Positions 8,320-16,979 of a stretch of 64,000 nucleotides of DNA are shown here, in pieces (position 1 is the stretch's first letter; every line of letters begins with the position of its first letter). The stretch covers positions 868,001 through 932,000 of the forward strand of contig JAGYIE010000002.1 in assembly GCA_018402765.1 (NCBI GenBank), written 5' to 3'. The notes under the pieces were generated by a model. That model worked only from the letters and a program-made list of their open reading frames with translations. It was not told where the DNA came from and did no database searches. The DNA is from Vicingaceae bacterium. GTDB lineage: Bacteria > Bacteroidota > Bacteroidia > Flavobacteriales_E > Vicingaceae. The position numbers were made by a program, and so were the translations under genes.

Positions 8320-11300
8320 TTAAAGTGTTAAATAGTTAATTGAAATAACTGTTTGATTGTATCCATTTAAATTTTTTAGATACGTCAATTTAATCTGATG
8401 TGCATTTTCAATACTCTGTATGTATTGAAAGAAATCAATTTCACCGGTTTTATAGCTCATTTCAGCAGCTTTGGTAATTTCTTGGGCTAATCGGCTTCCT
8501 TCTAATTCATAATAATTGATTGCTTCTTGATACTTGGCTAGTTGATTAATCAATTGATTGTATTTTGATTTCAATCTAAATTGGTAATCGATTGCTTCTT
8601 GCTCAGTTGACTGAAATGCAACCTTAGAAGCTTTAATTTTTGCTTTTTGTCCTGCAAATAGCAAAGGAACTTTAAGTCCTACTTGGTAACCGTAGAGCGA
8701 TTCATTTAACCCACTGTTTTTTCCTTGAAAATAATTCACTGAAATATCAGGAAGTAATTCTTGTTTAGCCAATGTGCTTTTTCGCTGCAACACCATCGTT
8801 TTATTTTCAAAGTATTGGTTAGTGATATTTTCATCTAGCGAATTGATTTGAGGTTGTAAAGCTTTTAGCTTTTCAGTTACTATTTCAAACGAATCTGGCG
8901 CTTGAACAATATTGATAAGCTGCACTTTAGCACTTTTTACATCTTCATTGGCCTGCTTGTAAAGCGTATTTACTTGTCGTTGTTTGGATTGTGCTGTAGC
9001 CTTTTCCAAGTAGGAGGTTTCTCCCAGTTCAAACCTGCGATTCGCTAAGTGCGAAAAGTTTTGATACAAACTATCCAATGATTGAATGATTATTAACTGA
9101 TTAATTTCAAATTGGTACTGGTAGTATCCACTCCACAATGCTTTTTGTAGCTGACTCTTTTGAATTTCAAACCCACTTTTTTCCAATTGAAGATTTGCCT
9201 GATTGAGTTTTCGCTCAGCTCCATAAATGGTTGGGAAAGCAAAGTTTTGGTCAATTCCAATTACATCAAGTGGACGGTTATTAAACGCTAAATTATTTTC
9301 GTCATAACCATAATAGATATCTGTTTTTTCAAACTGATAAGCAGTGTTTACTTGTGCTTTCCGCTCATCTACTGTATAGGCAGCCGACTTGAGTTGACTA
9401 TTGTTCTCCAGCATTAGCCTTTCTAGTTGGCCAATACCATAGGCAGGTGCTTGTGCCATTGCAGGAGAAAGACTAATAAGTAATCCGATTACTGAGGTTA
9501 AAACTCCTTTTTTCATTTTAATTTGCTTTACTTTTTTACCAGAACTAAAATAGGAGTAGAGGATAGGTAATACGACCAATGTTAATATGGTCGCGGTAAT
9601 TAATCCTCCGATTACCACAGTTGCTAATGGTCGTTGTACTTCCGCACCGGCGTTAGTGGAGACAGCCATTGGCAAGAATCCCAATGCTGCCGCAGATGCA
9701 GTTAATAGCACCGCTCGTAGCCTGTCCTTAGCTCCATGAATTATGATGTCATCTCCTGTGAAATCACCCTCTTTTTTAAGTTCCTTAAAATGTTCGATTA
9801 GCACAATTCCATTCAGAACAGCAATTCCAAACAAAGCAATAAAGCCGATTCCTGCTGAAATACTAAAAGGTAAGTCTCTAACCCATAACAATAAGATTCC
9901 TCCAACTGCAGAAAGCGGAATAGCAGAATAAATAATTAGTGCATCTTTAACTGACTTGAAGGCGAAAAATAGAAAAATGAATATGAGCAATAACGCAATT
10001 GGCACTGCAATTAGTAACCTTTTCTTTGCGCTTGTTAAGTTTTCAAATTGGCCACCGTAAGTAATGGAATAACCTACAGGTAGTTTTACATTTTCATTAA
10101 TTAGCTTCTGTACATCATCTACCACCGATTGTAAATCTCGATTCCGGACATTTATTCCAACTACAGTTCTTCGTTTTGTGTCATCTCTTGCTATTTTTGC
10201 TGCCCCTTTTTTATAAGTAATCTTTGCCACTTCGCTCAATGGAATTTTACCTCCATTGGGCAAATCCACATATAAATTTTGAATATTGTCGATGTCTTTT
10301 CTTTGTGCTTGATCTAATCGGAGTACCAAATCAAACCGCTTCTCACCTTCAAAAATTTGGCCTAAGCTTTTTCCACCAAAAGCCATAGCTACCACATTGT
10401 TGATGTCCGCAATATTCAAACCATATTTGGCAATTTTATCTCGTTGATAGCGAATGTTCATTTGGGGAAGTCCAGTAATTTTTTCAACCGTAATATCTGC
10501 AGCACCTTCTACTTCTGAAATAAGGCGCTTTATTTCATTCGCCTTTTGACTAAGAATATCAAGGTCTTCTCCGAATATTTTTACAGCAATGTCTGCCCGA
10601 ACTCCCGTAATTAATTCGTTAAAACGCATCTCAATAGGCTGAGTAAACTCAACTTCTAGTCCTGGAATAATGGTAAGCGCCTCTTTAAATAGATCCGCTA
10701 ATTCATCTTTTGAGGCTGCTGAAGTCCATTCACCTTTTGGCTTTAAGGTTATGATGACATCACTTTCTTCCATTGACATGGGGTCTGTTGGTACTTCAGC
10801 TGCTCCAATTCGCGTTACAATTTGATTGATCTCAGGAAATTTATCAATTAAAATCTGCTCAATTTGAGTGGTGGTTTTAATGGTATTTCCAAGGGAGGTT
10901 CCTGTCTTTAAAACTGGTTGAATTACAAAATCTCCTTCGTCTAGCGTAGGCACAAATTCTCCTCCCATAGAACTGAAGATCAGAAAGGAACCAAATAGTA
11001 AACCCAAAGATGAGGATAGAATAACTTTTTTATGGTTTAAACTCCATCGAATTATAGGTTCATATTTATTGGTTAACCATTGGGTTAGTCGTCTAGAAAA
11101 GTTGCTCTTCGTCACATCTTCAGGTTTTAAAACCAAAGAAGAAATAACCGGAACATAAGTGAAACATAAAAGCATTGCACCAATTAGCGCAAAGCTAAAA
11201 GTGAGTGCCATTGGTTTAAACATTTTTCCCTCAACACCTGAAAGTGAGAAGATAGGGATAAAAACAATTAGGATAATAAGTTGACCAAATACTGCTGAAC

Positions 11301-12651
11301 TCATCATCTTTTTGGCACTGTGTAAGGTAATTTTATCTTTAGAAATTTGCAGCTCTTCTTTTGGAAGTTTACCCAATTCTAATCCATTTTTGGTCAACTG
11401 GAAAGCGATAAATTCTACAATAATAACGGCTCCATCGATAATGATTCCAAAGTCAATCGCTCCTAAACTCATTAGGTTGGCATCTACACCAAAGAGATTC
11501 ATTAAGGTGATGGCGAAAAGTAAGCAGAGTGGTATAACCGAAGCGACAACCAAGCCTGAGCGCATATTTCCCAATAGCAATACCACAACAAAAATTACAA
11601 TTAAACAACCTAAGATTAGGTTTTCACCAATGGTGTAAGTCGTTTTTTCGATCAACGTACTCCGATCTAAAAATCCATTGATAAAAATGCCTTCTGGAAG
11701 GGTTTTTTGAATTTCAGCTACTCTATTTTGAACCGCAGTGATTACCGCATTGGAATTGGCATCTTTTAGCATCATTACTTGACCAAGCACTTTTTCACCT
11801 TGACCGTTTGCGGTTACAGCACCAAATCGATTGGCACTGCCAAAGCCAACTTTTGCGATATCTCTAATAAAGATGGGAATTCCATTTCTATTTTCAACTA
11901 CTATGTTTTCAATGTCTTTGATGCTTCCTGCCAAACCATCACCTCGAATGAAATAGGATTGGTTGGCTTTTTCGATGTACCCTCCACCTGCTACGCTGTT
12001 GTTTTTTTCTAGCGCATCCATTACTTGAGTAATCGATATTTTTTTGGCGGCCAATTGTTCCGTTTTGATGGCTACTTCATATTGCTTGAGCAAGCCTCCC
12101 CAGCTGTTAACTTCTACCACACCCGGAATTCCCGAAAGCTGTCGACGAACAATCCAGTCTTGAATTGTTCGTAATTCCATTAAGGAATATTGATCTTCAT
12201 AGCCCGGTTTTACATCTATAATGTATTGATAAATCTCTCCAAGGCCTGTTGTGATTGGACCCATTTCTGGACGACCAAATTCTTGAGGAATCTTTTCTGA
12301 TGCAGCTTTTATTTTTTCAGCTAACAGTTGTCTAGGCAAATAAGTGCCCATCTTTTGTTCGAAAACAATTGTTACCACAGAAAGACCAAATTTTGAAACC
12401 GAACGAATTTCTTTAACTCCAGGGAGATTTGACATTTCTAATTCTACTGGATAAGTAATAAACTGCTCCATATCTTGGGTAGACAAACTGGTACTTGTGG
12501 TGATGACTTGTACTTGGTTGTTGGTGATATCTGGAACTACACCAACTGGTATTTGGCTCAACGAGAACAATCCGATTACAGCAATTGCTGCTGTAAATAA
12601 TAGTACAATCAGCTTATTGTCTAAACTGAATTTGATGATCTTTGAAAGCAT
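8320..12651 (-). CDS. Heavy-metal RND pump fused to a TolC-like outer-membrane channel
   Basis: Two proteins in one 1443-residue chain. Residues 1-1040 are an HME-RND (CusA/CzcA) pump: PDITNNQVQVIT near the N-terminus, the HME-type transmembrane signature DFGIIIDGAVIIVE with the proton-relay Asp at 406, and a second copy of the repeat from about residue 530. From residue 1046 (MKKGVLTSVIGLLISLSPAMA, still signal-peptide-like) the chain becomes an outer-membrane efflux protein with the two long helical hairpin repeats (ENNSQLKSA, LANRRFELGETS; AEMSYKTGEIDFFQY). The leader-like segment inside the chain suggests either a true fusion processed at this point or an internal start at base 9516. Such CusA-CusC fusions are known in Bacteroidota. 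Likely Cu(I)/Ag(I) or Zn/Co/Cd export. Confidence 0.92.
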   Translation of the reverse strand: MLSKIIKFSLDNKLIVLLFTAAIAVIGLFSLSQIPVGVVPDITNNQVQVITTSTSLSTQDMEQFITYPVELEMSNLPGVKEIRSVSKFGLSVVTIVFEQKMGTYLPRQLLAEKIKAASEKIPQEFGRPEMGPITTGLGEIYQYIIDVKPGYEDQYSLMELRTIQDWIVRRQLSGIPGVVEVNSWGGLLKQYEVAIKTEQLAAKKISITQVMDALEKNNSVAGGGYIEKANQSYFIRGDGLAGSIKDIENIVVENRNGIPIFIRDIAKVGFGSANRFGAVTANGQGEKVLGQVMMLKDANSNAVITAVQNRVAEIQKTLPEGIFINGFLDRSTLIEKTTYTIGENLILGCLIVIFVVVLLLGNMRSGLVVASVIPLCLLFAITLMNLFGVDANLMSLGAIDFGIIIDGAVIIVEFIAFQLTKNGLELGKLPKEELQISKDKITLHSAKKMMSSAVFGQLIILIVFIPIFSLSGVEGKMFKPMALTFSFALIGAMLLCFTYVPVISSLVLKPEDVTKSNFSRRLTQWLTNKYEPIIRWSLNHKKVILSSSLGLLFGSFLIFSSMGGEFVPTLDEGDFVIQPVLKTGTSLGNTIKTTTQIEQILIDKFPEINQIVTRIGAAEVPTDPMSMEESDVIITLKPKGEWTSAASKDELADLFKEALTIIPGLEVEFTQPIEMRFNELITGVRADIAVKIFGEDLDILSQKANEIKRLISEVEGAADITVEKITGLPQMNIRYQRDKIAKYGLNIADINNVVAMAFGGKSLGQIFEGEKRFDLVLRLDQAQRKDIDNIQNLYVDLPNGGKIPLSEVAKITYKKGAAKIARDDTKRRTVVGINVRNRDLQSVVDDVQKLINENVKLPVGYSITYGGQFENLTSAKKRLLIAVPIALLLIFIFLFFAFKSVKDALIIYSAIPLSAVGGILLLWVRDLPFSISAGIGFIALFGIAVLNGIVLIEHFKELKKEGDFTGDDIIIHGAKDRLRAVLLTASAAALGFLPMAVSTNAGAEVQRPLATVVIGGLITATILTLVVLPILYSYFSSGKKVKQIKMKKGVLTSVIGLLISLSPAMAQAPAYGIGQLERLMLENNSQLKSAAYTVDERKAQVNTAYQFEKTDIYYGYDENNLAFNNRPLDVIGIDQNFAFPTIYGAERKLNQANLQLEKSGFEIQKSQLQKALWSGYYQYQFEINQLIIIQSLDSLYQNFSHLANRRFELGETSYLEKATAQSKQRQVNTLYKQANEDVKSAKVQLINIVQAPDSFEIVTEKLKALQPQINSLDENITNQYFENKTMVLQRKSTLAKQELLPDISVNYFQGKNSGLNESLYGYQVGLKVPLLFAGQKAKIKASKVAFQSTEQEAIDYQFRLKSKYNQLINQLAKYQEAINYYELEGSRLAQEITKAAEMSYKTGEIDFFQYIQSIENAHQIKLTYLKNLNGYNQTVISINYLTL

Positions 12652-12658
12652 AAACGTA

Positions 12659-12677
12659 AGTATTACAAAGTGATACT
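12659..12677. promoter_or_regulatory. Palindrome immediately upstream of the metal pump
   Basis: AGTATTAC-AAA-GTGATACT, 7 of 8 arm positions matched, ends 8 bases before the pump start codon on the minus strand. It could be an operator for a metal-responsive repressor; no such regulator is encoded nearby, so the binding protein is unknown. Confidence 0.35.
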
Positions 12678-12751
12678 AATTTCACATCAAATGAAATTGA
12701 CGCAATTAATAAAGGTCTTCTTTTGAGAAGTCGTCTATTAAGTGAAATGGA

Positions 12752-13150
12752 TTATGCTATTTTAGGCGGTTGAAATATATCAACAGTCGCTTTAGAAGTA
12801 GCTGGCAATAAATAGAAAAAGTGGTGAGAAAGTAAATTGCCAAAGGGAGCAGGTATTTGTTCGTTCTCAATAAAGTCTGCTAAGAAAATGGTAGAAGTAT
12901 GCGATCCTAGGTGATGGTTAAAAGGCAGCTGTTCATGTTGACTGCTCTCATTTTGATGTTTCTTATTGTGTTCTTCTTTTAGTTCTCCGTAATGTTTTGA
13001 AACGAAGGTAAAAAGATCATCTCCAAATTCTTCATAATGATATTGGGCATGTTTAAAAAAATCATCCATTTGGATAATGTCTTTTGCGGACACATTCATA
13101 CTTTGTGAAAGTATAATGACCGACAATATGAAGTGGATTATTTTTTTCAT
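12752..13150 (-). CDS. Small histidine-rich exported protein preceding the efflux pump
   Basis: A 132-residue protein with signal peptide MKKIIHFILSVIILSQSMNVSA. The mature part is rich in His, Glu and Lys (HYGELKEEHNKKHQNESSQHEQLPFNHHLGSH at about 54-85) and ends with a hydrophobic segment and PPKIA. The family is not recognised. Its position first in the efflux operon, 100 bases before the pump, and the His clusters suggest a periplasmic metal-binding or metal-sensing accessory protein; that is inference. Similar small His-rich proteins often precede CusA-type operons in this phylum. Confidence 0.7.
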   Translation of the reverse strand: MKKIIHFILSVIILSQSMNVSAKDIIQMDDFFKHAQYHYEEFGDDLFTFVSKHYGELKEEHNKKHQNESSQHEQLPFNHHLGSHTSTIFLADFIENEQIPAPFGNLLSHHFFYLLPATSKATVDIFQPPKIA

Positions 13151-13279
13151 TCCAATTTGTAAAGATAAACTTTTTATAAATAGACTTTGTATCTAATGTT
13201 ACATAAGTAATATATTTGTTTACTTAATTTTGAAATATTGAGCTAATTAATAGAACTTTACAACTACTTTTGAATTGAA

Positions 13280-13915
13280 ATGATTGAAGTATTAAAAGCA
13301 AATTACGGTCACCTTTTTGAAGAAGCATTGCTCCAAGAGATTAACCAAGTGGGTACATATAAGGAAGTAAGCGAAGGGGATCATTTAATTGATATTGGTG
13401 ATTACGTAAAATCAATGCCATTATTGGTTTCAGGTGCAGTTAAAATCTTGCGGGAAGATGAAGAGGGTGATGAATTATTACTTTATTTCCTAGAAAGAGG
13501 AGAAACCTGCGCAATGACGATGCAATGTTGCATGGGAATGAGCAAAAGTGAAATAAGAGCCGTAGCTGAAATAGATACTATTTTAATTATGATTCCTGTG
13601 CAGAAGATGAGTGAATGGATTGCGAAATACAGCACTTGGCGCGATTTTGTCTTTGCAAGTTATCATAATCGACTAAATGAAATGTTGGAGACAATAGATC
13701 GCATTGCTTTTAAGAATATGGATGAGCGATTATTGGCCTATTTAAAAGAAAAAGTTCGAATTTCTAATGATAACACCATTCATTCTACCCATCAGCAGAT
13801 AGCTTATGATTTACATACATCTCGAGTTGTAATTTCTAGATTATTAAAAACATTAGAAAATATGGGAAAGATAGAGTTGCATAGAAATCACATTAAGGTT
13901 AAAAAATTTGATTGA
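13280..13915 (+). CDS. Crp/Fnr-family transcriptional regulator
   Basis: Cytoplasmic regulator of 211 residues: a cyclic-nucleotide-binding-like beta roll (about 20-120), a dimerisation helix (ETIDRIAFKNMDERLLAYL) and a winged helix-turn-helix (STHQQIAYDLHTSRVVISRLLKTLENMGKIEL, about 163-195). The cNMP-contact signature is not obvious. Three cysteines, C77, C83 and C84 (GETCAMTMQCC), are clustered in the roll and could sense thiols, persulfide or metal; this arrangement recurs in Bacteroidota regulators next to sulfur genes, from memory. It is divergent from the efflux operon and precedes genes with GTAAC-N4-GTTAC boxes, which I propose as its targets. Confidence 0.88.
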   Translation: MIEVLKANYGHLFEEALLQEINQVGTYKEVSEGDHLIDIGDYVKSMPLLVSGAVKILREDEEGDELLLYFLERGETCAMTMQCCMGMSKSEIRAVAEIDTILIMIPVQKMSEWIAKYSTWRDFVFASYHNRLNEMLETIDRIAFKNMDERLLAYLKEKVRISNDNTIHSTHQQIAYDLHTSRVVISRLLKTLENMGKIELHRNHIKVKKFD

Positions 13916-14028
13916 TTCTAGTCATTCATATCAATCTTGTAAGGCTAAAATCGATACTTAGAAAAAGTAACTCTTCCAAGCCCTATTTATTTTATAAAAA
14001 AAGCCATAAGGTAAGGAAGAGCTAGCAA

Positions 14029-15726
14029 TTAATTAAACTTAGTGTTAGGAAGCGATTCTTTCAGCTTTTTGAGTTCTGCTTCAGATAATTGATTGCCTGA
14101 GATACTCATTTTCTTTAGGTTTGTAAGCGTAAAGATAGAAGCTGGCAAACTTTTCAAATTATTGTCAGAAATATCTAAAACCTCTAACTTTTTCATTGTA
14201 CCAAATACATCAGGTAAACGCTCAAAAGTATTTGTGTTGATGTATAACTTTTCTAGGTCCGTCAGTTTATTCATGCAATCTGGTAGACTGGTTAAACCTA
14301 TATTTCTAGCTCGAATCATCTTAATTTCTGGATAATCACAAATGGAGCTTGGTAATGCTTTTCCTCTCATATTTACATCTATAAGGCCACTTAAAATAAG
14401 CATGTTGTTCTCTACACGACCTTCTAATGAAATTTCTTCGTTAGAATTTGTAGTTCCAGTAGTGGCCTGATTTAAAAATTCATTAATCGTCATTTCACTG
14501 ATGTCTTTTTTAGGAGAATTTTCGCTTCTTTTTTTCGCCAATGCACTGTACTTATCTTCTGCAATCAAAAAGTTAATGTCTTTATTATGTTTTCTTTTAC
14601 CTAATATTTCTTTGATATCAGGCGCAGTTACTAACTTTGGAGGCAGTTTTAGAGCGCTATTATATATGTTAACTTTTTCTTGCTGATCTATAAATTGGTG
14701 AAAAGCTTTAAGTTTACTTACTTCATTTTCGTTCACAAATCCAATCTGAGATAGATCGATTGCTTTGTTTAGTTGGTTTCTAGCTTTATCAAATTCGCTT
14801 GTAAAAGTATAAGCGATACTTAGGTTCTCATGTAATCCTTGAGCAACTTTGTTATTAACAGCTGCTTTTTTATCCTCCGAATTATAGAGTGCTAACCAAG
14901 ATTCCCAAACTTTTATAGGCCCTTGGAGAGATGCATAATCTTTACTTTCTAATGCAACAATAGCATTTTTTGCTGCAGTTTCGGTTTCTTCGTAATCTGC
15001 TGCACTTCCCGTTCCATAGGCGATATCTAATTTAAGTGTCTTTTTTTCGAAAAATGCGCGCTCGTAGATACTTTCCGCCATTGCTCCAATTTGCTTTACG
15101 ATTGCTTTACGAGCAAGAGTTGACTGACCACTATTCATAAAGGCAATTGCTAAATCACTTTCACTTGTAAAGTTGATTACTGAGATAGATGTAATTGATC
15201 CTTTTTCAGTATTTATATGGCTTTCTACTTGCTCATTACCAAATTGCAATTCCATTTCAGGAGATAATTCCCATGTGTCTATTATACCATTTGAATTTTT
15301 AGCCTGAAGGACTGTTGGTAAGCTATACTCGACTATATAATAATACTGAGTGCAGCCATCTTTTGCAACCATACAGGATGTGGTTTTCTGCTTCTTTGAT
15401 ACAATACTTGGTTTTCCAAATGCCATATCAACCGTTAGATCTCCTTCTCCACCAACGATTGTTACCTCGTTTAATCCTTGAAAATCTACCTTTGAAAGCT
15501 GTTCAACATCAGATTTCATAATATCCATATTACCTAGATATAGGCGAAGTGTGTCTTTATTAAATGGAATATCAGCTGTGTATACTTGAATTCCTAATTT
15601 GTTCATTCCCTCCACCGGGAGACTTGGATATTGAGTAAAGTCTATTTTGGCGGTGTTAGTTTTGGTTTTTTGAGCCATTAATGACCCCGTAAATAAAATA
15701 GTAACAATTAATAAAGGTAATTTCAT
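14029..15726 (-). CDS. Secreted leucine-rich-repeat protein
   Basis: Exported 565-residue protein, signal peptide MKLPLLIVTILFTGSLMAQ. The first 400 residues have no family I recognise; they include an alpha-helical, TPR-like stretch (about 240-330: YEETETAAKNAIVALESKDY, LSIAYTFTSEFDKARNQLNKAIDL). The C-terminal 130 residues hold four to five LRRs of the bacterial type (SLPDCMNKLTDLEKLYINTN, RLPDVFGTMKKLEVLDISDN, SLPASIFTLTNLKKMSISGN). No T9SS sorting domain is seen at the end, so probably periplasmic. Convergent with the Crp/Fnr gene and divergent from the TauE-type gene. Confidence 0.85.
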   Translation of the reverse strand: MKLPLLIVTILFTGSLMAQKTKTNTAKIDFTQYPSLPVEGMNKLGIQVYTADIPFNKDTLRLYLGNMDIMKSDVEQLSKVDFQGLNEVTIVGGEGDLTVDMAFGKPSIVSKKQKTTSCMVAKDGCTQYYYIVEYSLPTVLQAKNSNGIIDTWELSPEMELQFGNEQVESHINTEKGSITSISVINFTSESDLAIAFMNSGQSTLARKAIVKQIGAMAESIYERAFFEKKTLKLDIAYGTGSAADYEETETAAKNAIVALESKDYASLQGPIKVWESWLALYNSEDKKAAVNNKVAQGLHENLSIAYTFTSEFDKARNQLNKAIDLSQIGFVNENEVSKLKAFHQFIDQQEKVNIYNSALKLPPKLVTAPDIKEILGKRKHNKDINFLIAEDKYSALAKKRSENSPKKDISEMTINEFLNQATTGTTNSNEEISLEGRVENNMLILSGLIDVNMRGKALPSSICDYPEIKMIRARNIGLTSLPDCMNKLTDLEKLYINTNTFERLPDVFGTMKKLEVLDISDNNLKSLPASIFTLTNLKKMSISGNQLSEAELKKLKESLPNTKFN

Positions 15727-15870
15727 GATTTCTTTTTAAATGGTTATTTCCTATTCAACAGTTATCCCAGCATAAGCTTGTTTGACAAATTTAACCATAT
15801 ATATAATTAATCGATATACACGTATGCTTTTTATCCCGATCTTCCGGTCTTAACTATTCTTTCTATTTCT

Positions 15871-15914
15871 GTAACAGCTGTTACTTTCAGATAAATTTTA
15901 AAAAACTAGCTTTG
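15871..15914 (+). promoter_or_regulatory. Crp/Fnr-type box plus -7 element upstream of the TauE-like gene
   Basis: GTAACAGCTGTTAC (15871-15884) is a perfect 14-base palindrome. A Bacteroidota -7 element TAGCTTTG (15907-15914) follows; the box centre lies 29.5 bases before its first base, where a class II activator would sit in place of the -33 element. The start codon is 17 bases downstream of the -7 element. Confidence 0.7.
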
Positions 15915-15931
15915 ACGGATAAATTTGTTTC

Positions 15932-16720
15932 ATGGATTTAGTTACTCTTTTCGGATATATTGGTGCATTATTTATTGGATTAATTTTAGGACTCACAGGG
16001 GGAGGAGGTTCTATACTTACTGTACCTATATTAGTATACCTTATTGTATTGGATCCAATAGTTGCAACTGCTTATTCTTTATTTATTGTCGGGATTACAT
16101 CTTTGGTTGGTACAGCTAGGAATATCCCAAAGAAGAATATTGACTTTAAAATTGCCTTAGTTTTTTCAATTCCGGCTTTCACTGCCGTTTATTTCACTCG
16201 AAAATATTTTATTCAATTAATTCCAGACCATATTTTTTACATTAATGATTTTGTGTTAACCAAAGATGTCGCCATAATGTTGCTGTTTTCACTTGCTATG
16301 CTGGTGGCTTCTTACTCGATGATTAAAGATAAAACGGGGCTAAAACAAGTTGCTGATACTAATCTATGGCTACTTGCTTTTCAAGCTTTAATTGTTGGTT
16401 TGTTTACCGGATTAGTTGGCGCAGGTGGTGGGTTTTTAATTGTTCCCGCATTGGTTTTATTAGCTGGTTTGCCAATGAAAAAAGCCGTTGCCACTTCTTT
16501 GTTAATAATCGCGGTCAACTCTCTAGTTGGTTTCTTAGGAGATGTGCAGAACCTAACGATTGATTGGGCCTTCTTAGCAGTTTTTACCGGTCTTTCTATT
16601 GTGGGAATATTTGTTGGAATTTATCTCAACCAATTTGTTGATGGCAAAAAGCTTAAAAAAGGGTTTGGATGGTTTGTTCTTTTAATGGGCATCTACATTA
16701 TTATCAAAGAACTCGGGTAA
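15932..16720 (+). CDS. TSUP-family (TauE/SafE) membrane exporter
   Basis: Inner-membrane protein of 262 residues with about eight hydrophobic segments and the two internal repeats of the TauE/SafE family, each with a glycine-rich motif: GLILGLTGGGGSILTVP (about 18-34) and GLFTGLVGAGGGFLIVPALV (about 157-176). The family exports sulfite, thiosulfate or organosulfonates. Next to a persulfide dioxygenase-rhodanese gene it most likely exports the sulfite or thiosulfate produced there, as proposed for TauE in cst-like sulfide-detoxification operons. Regulated from the palindromic box just upstream. Confidence 0.88.
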   Translation: MDLVTLFGYIGALFIGLILGLTGGGGSILTVPILVYLIVLDPIVATAYSLFIVGITSLVGTARNIPKKNIDFKIALVFSIPAFTAVYFTRKYFIQLIPDHIFYINDFVLTKDVAIMLLFSLAMLVASYSMIKDKTGLKQVADTNLWLLAFQALIVGLFTGLVGAGGGFLIVPALVLLAGLPMKKAVATSLLIIAVNSLVGFLGDVQNLTIDWAFLAVFTGLSIVGIFVGIYLNQFVDGKKLKKGFGWFVLLMGIYIIIKELG

Positions 16721-16723
16721 TAT

Positions 16724-16815
16724 TTGGGCGTTACCTAAAGGTCGGGCTTTCCACTATATCTTTTCTTCCGTTTTACTCCAGAAAAGGATGCCGTTACTAT
16801 CCCTAACGCAAACCT
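16724..16815. repeat. Dispersed palindromic intergenic element of Bacteroidota type
   Basis: Begins TTGGGCGTTA and ends CCCTAACGCAAAC, giving near-inverted ends (GCGTTA / TAACGC). A second inner inverted pair brackets the middle (ATATCTTTTCT / AGAAAAGGATG), with GTCGGGCTTTCC and GATGCCGTTACTATCC between. From memory, sequences of this pattern occur many times in flavobacterial intergenic regions, so it is probably a REP-like element; there is no second full copy in this window. Confidence 0.6.
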
Positions 16816-16899
16816 TGCTATACCATCTTCGCAGTTTAAGTATAAGAATCACTATACAGTTTATAGAAGTAGGCCGCGAATGGTAAAAATATCCTTTAT

Positions 16900-16943
16900 G
16901 TAACAAATGTCACTTTTTTTGAATTTTGCTTGGTTTAACTTTG
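16900..16943 (+). promoter_or_regulatory. Crp/Fnr-type box plus -7 element upstream of the persulfide dioxygenase
   Basis: GTAACAAATGTCAC (16900-16913) matches the box upstream of the TauE-like gene except for one arm base. TAACTTTG (16936-16943) fits TAnnTTTG; the spacing from box centre to first base of the -7 element is again 29.5. Confidence 0.7.
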
Positions 16944-16979
16944 TTCTATAATTAGATATTAATCAGAAAAACACATACA

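Noticed and set aside
11312-11638. Open frame on the plus strand opposite the metal pump
   Set aside because: Fully antisense to a conserved gene and with no family pattern; frame is a by-product of codon use.
13195-13210. GTTAC-ATAA-GTAA near the Crp/Fnr start as an autoregulatory box
   Set aside because: The half-sites are in the opposite order to the GTAAC-N4-GTTAC boxes and no -7 element sits at the fixed spacing.
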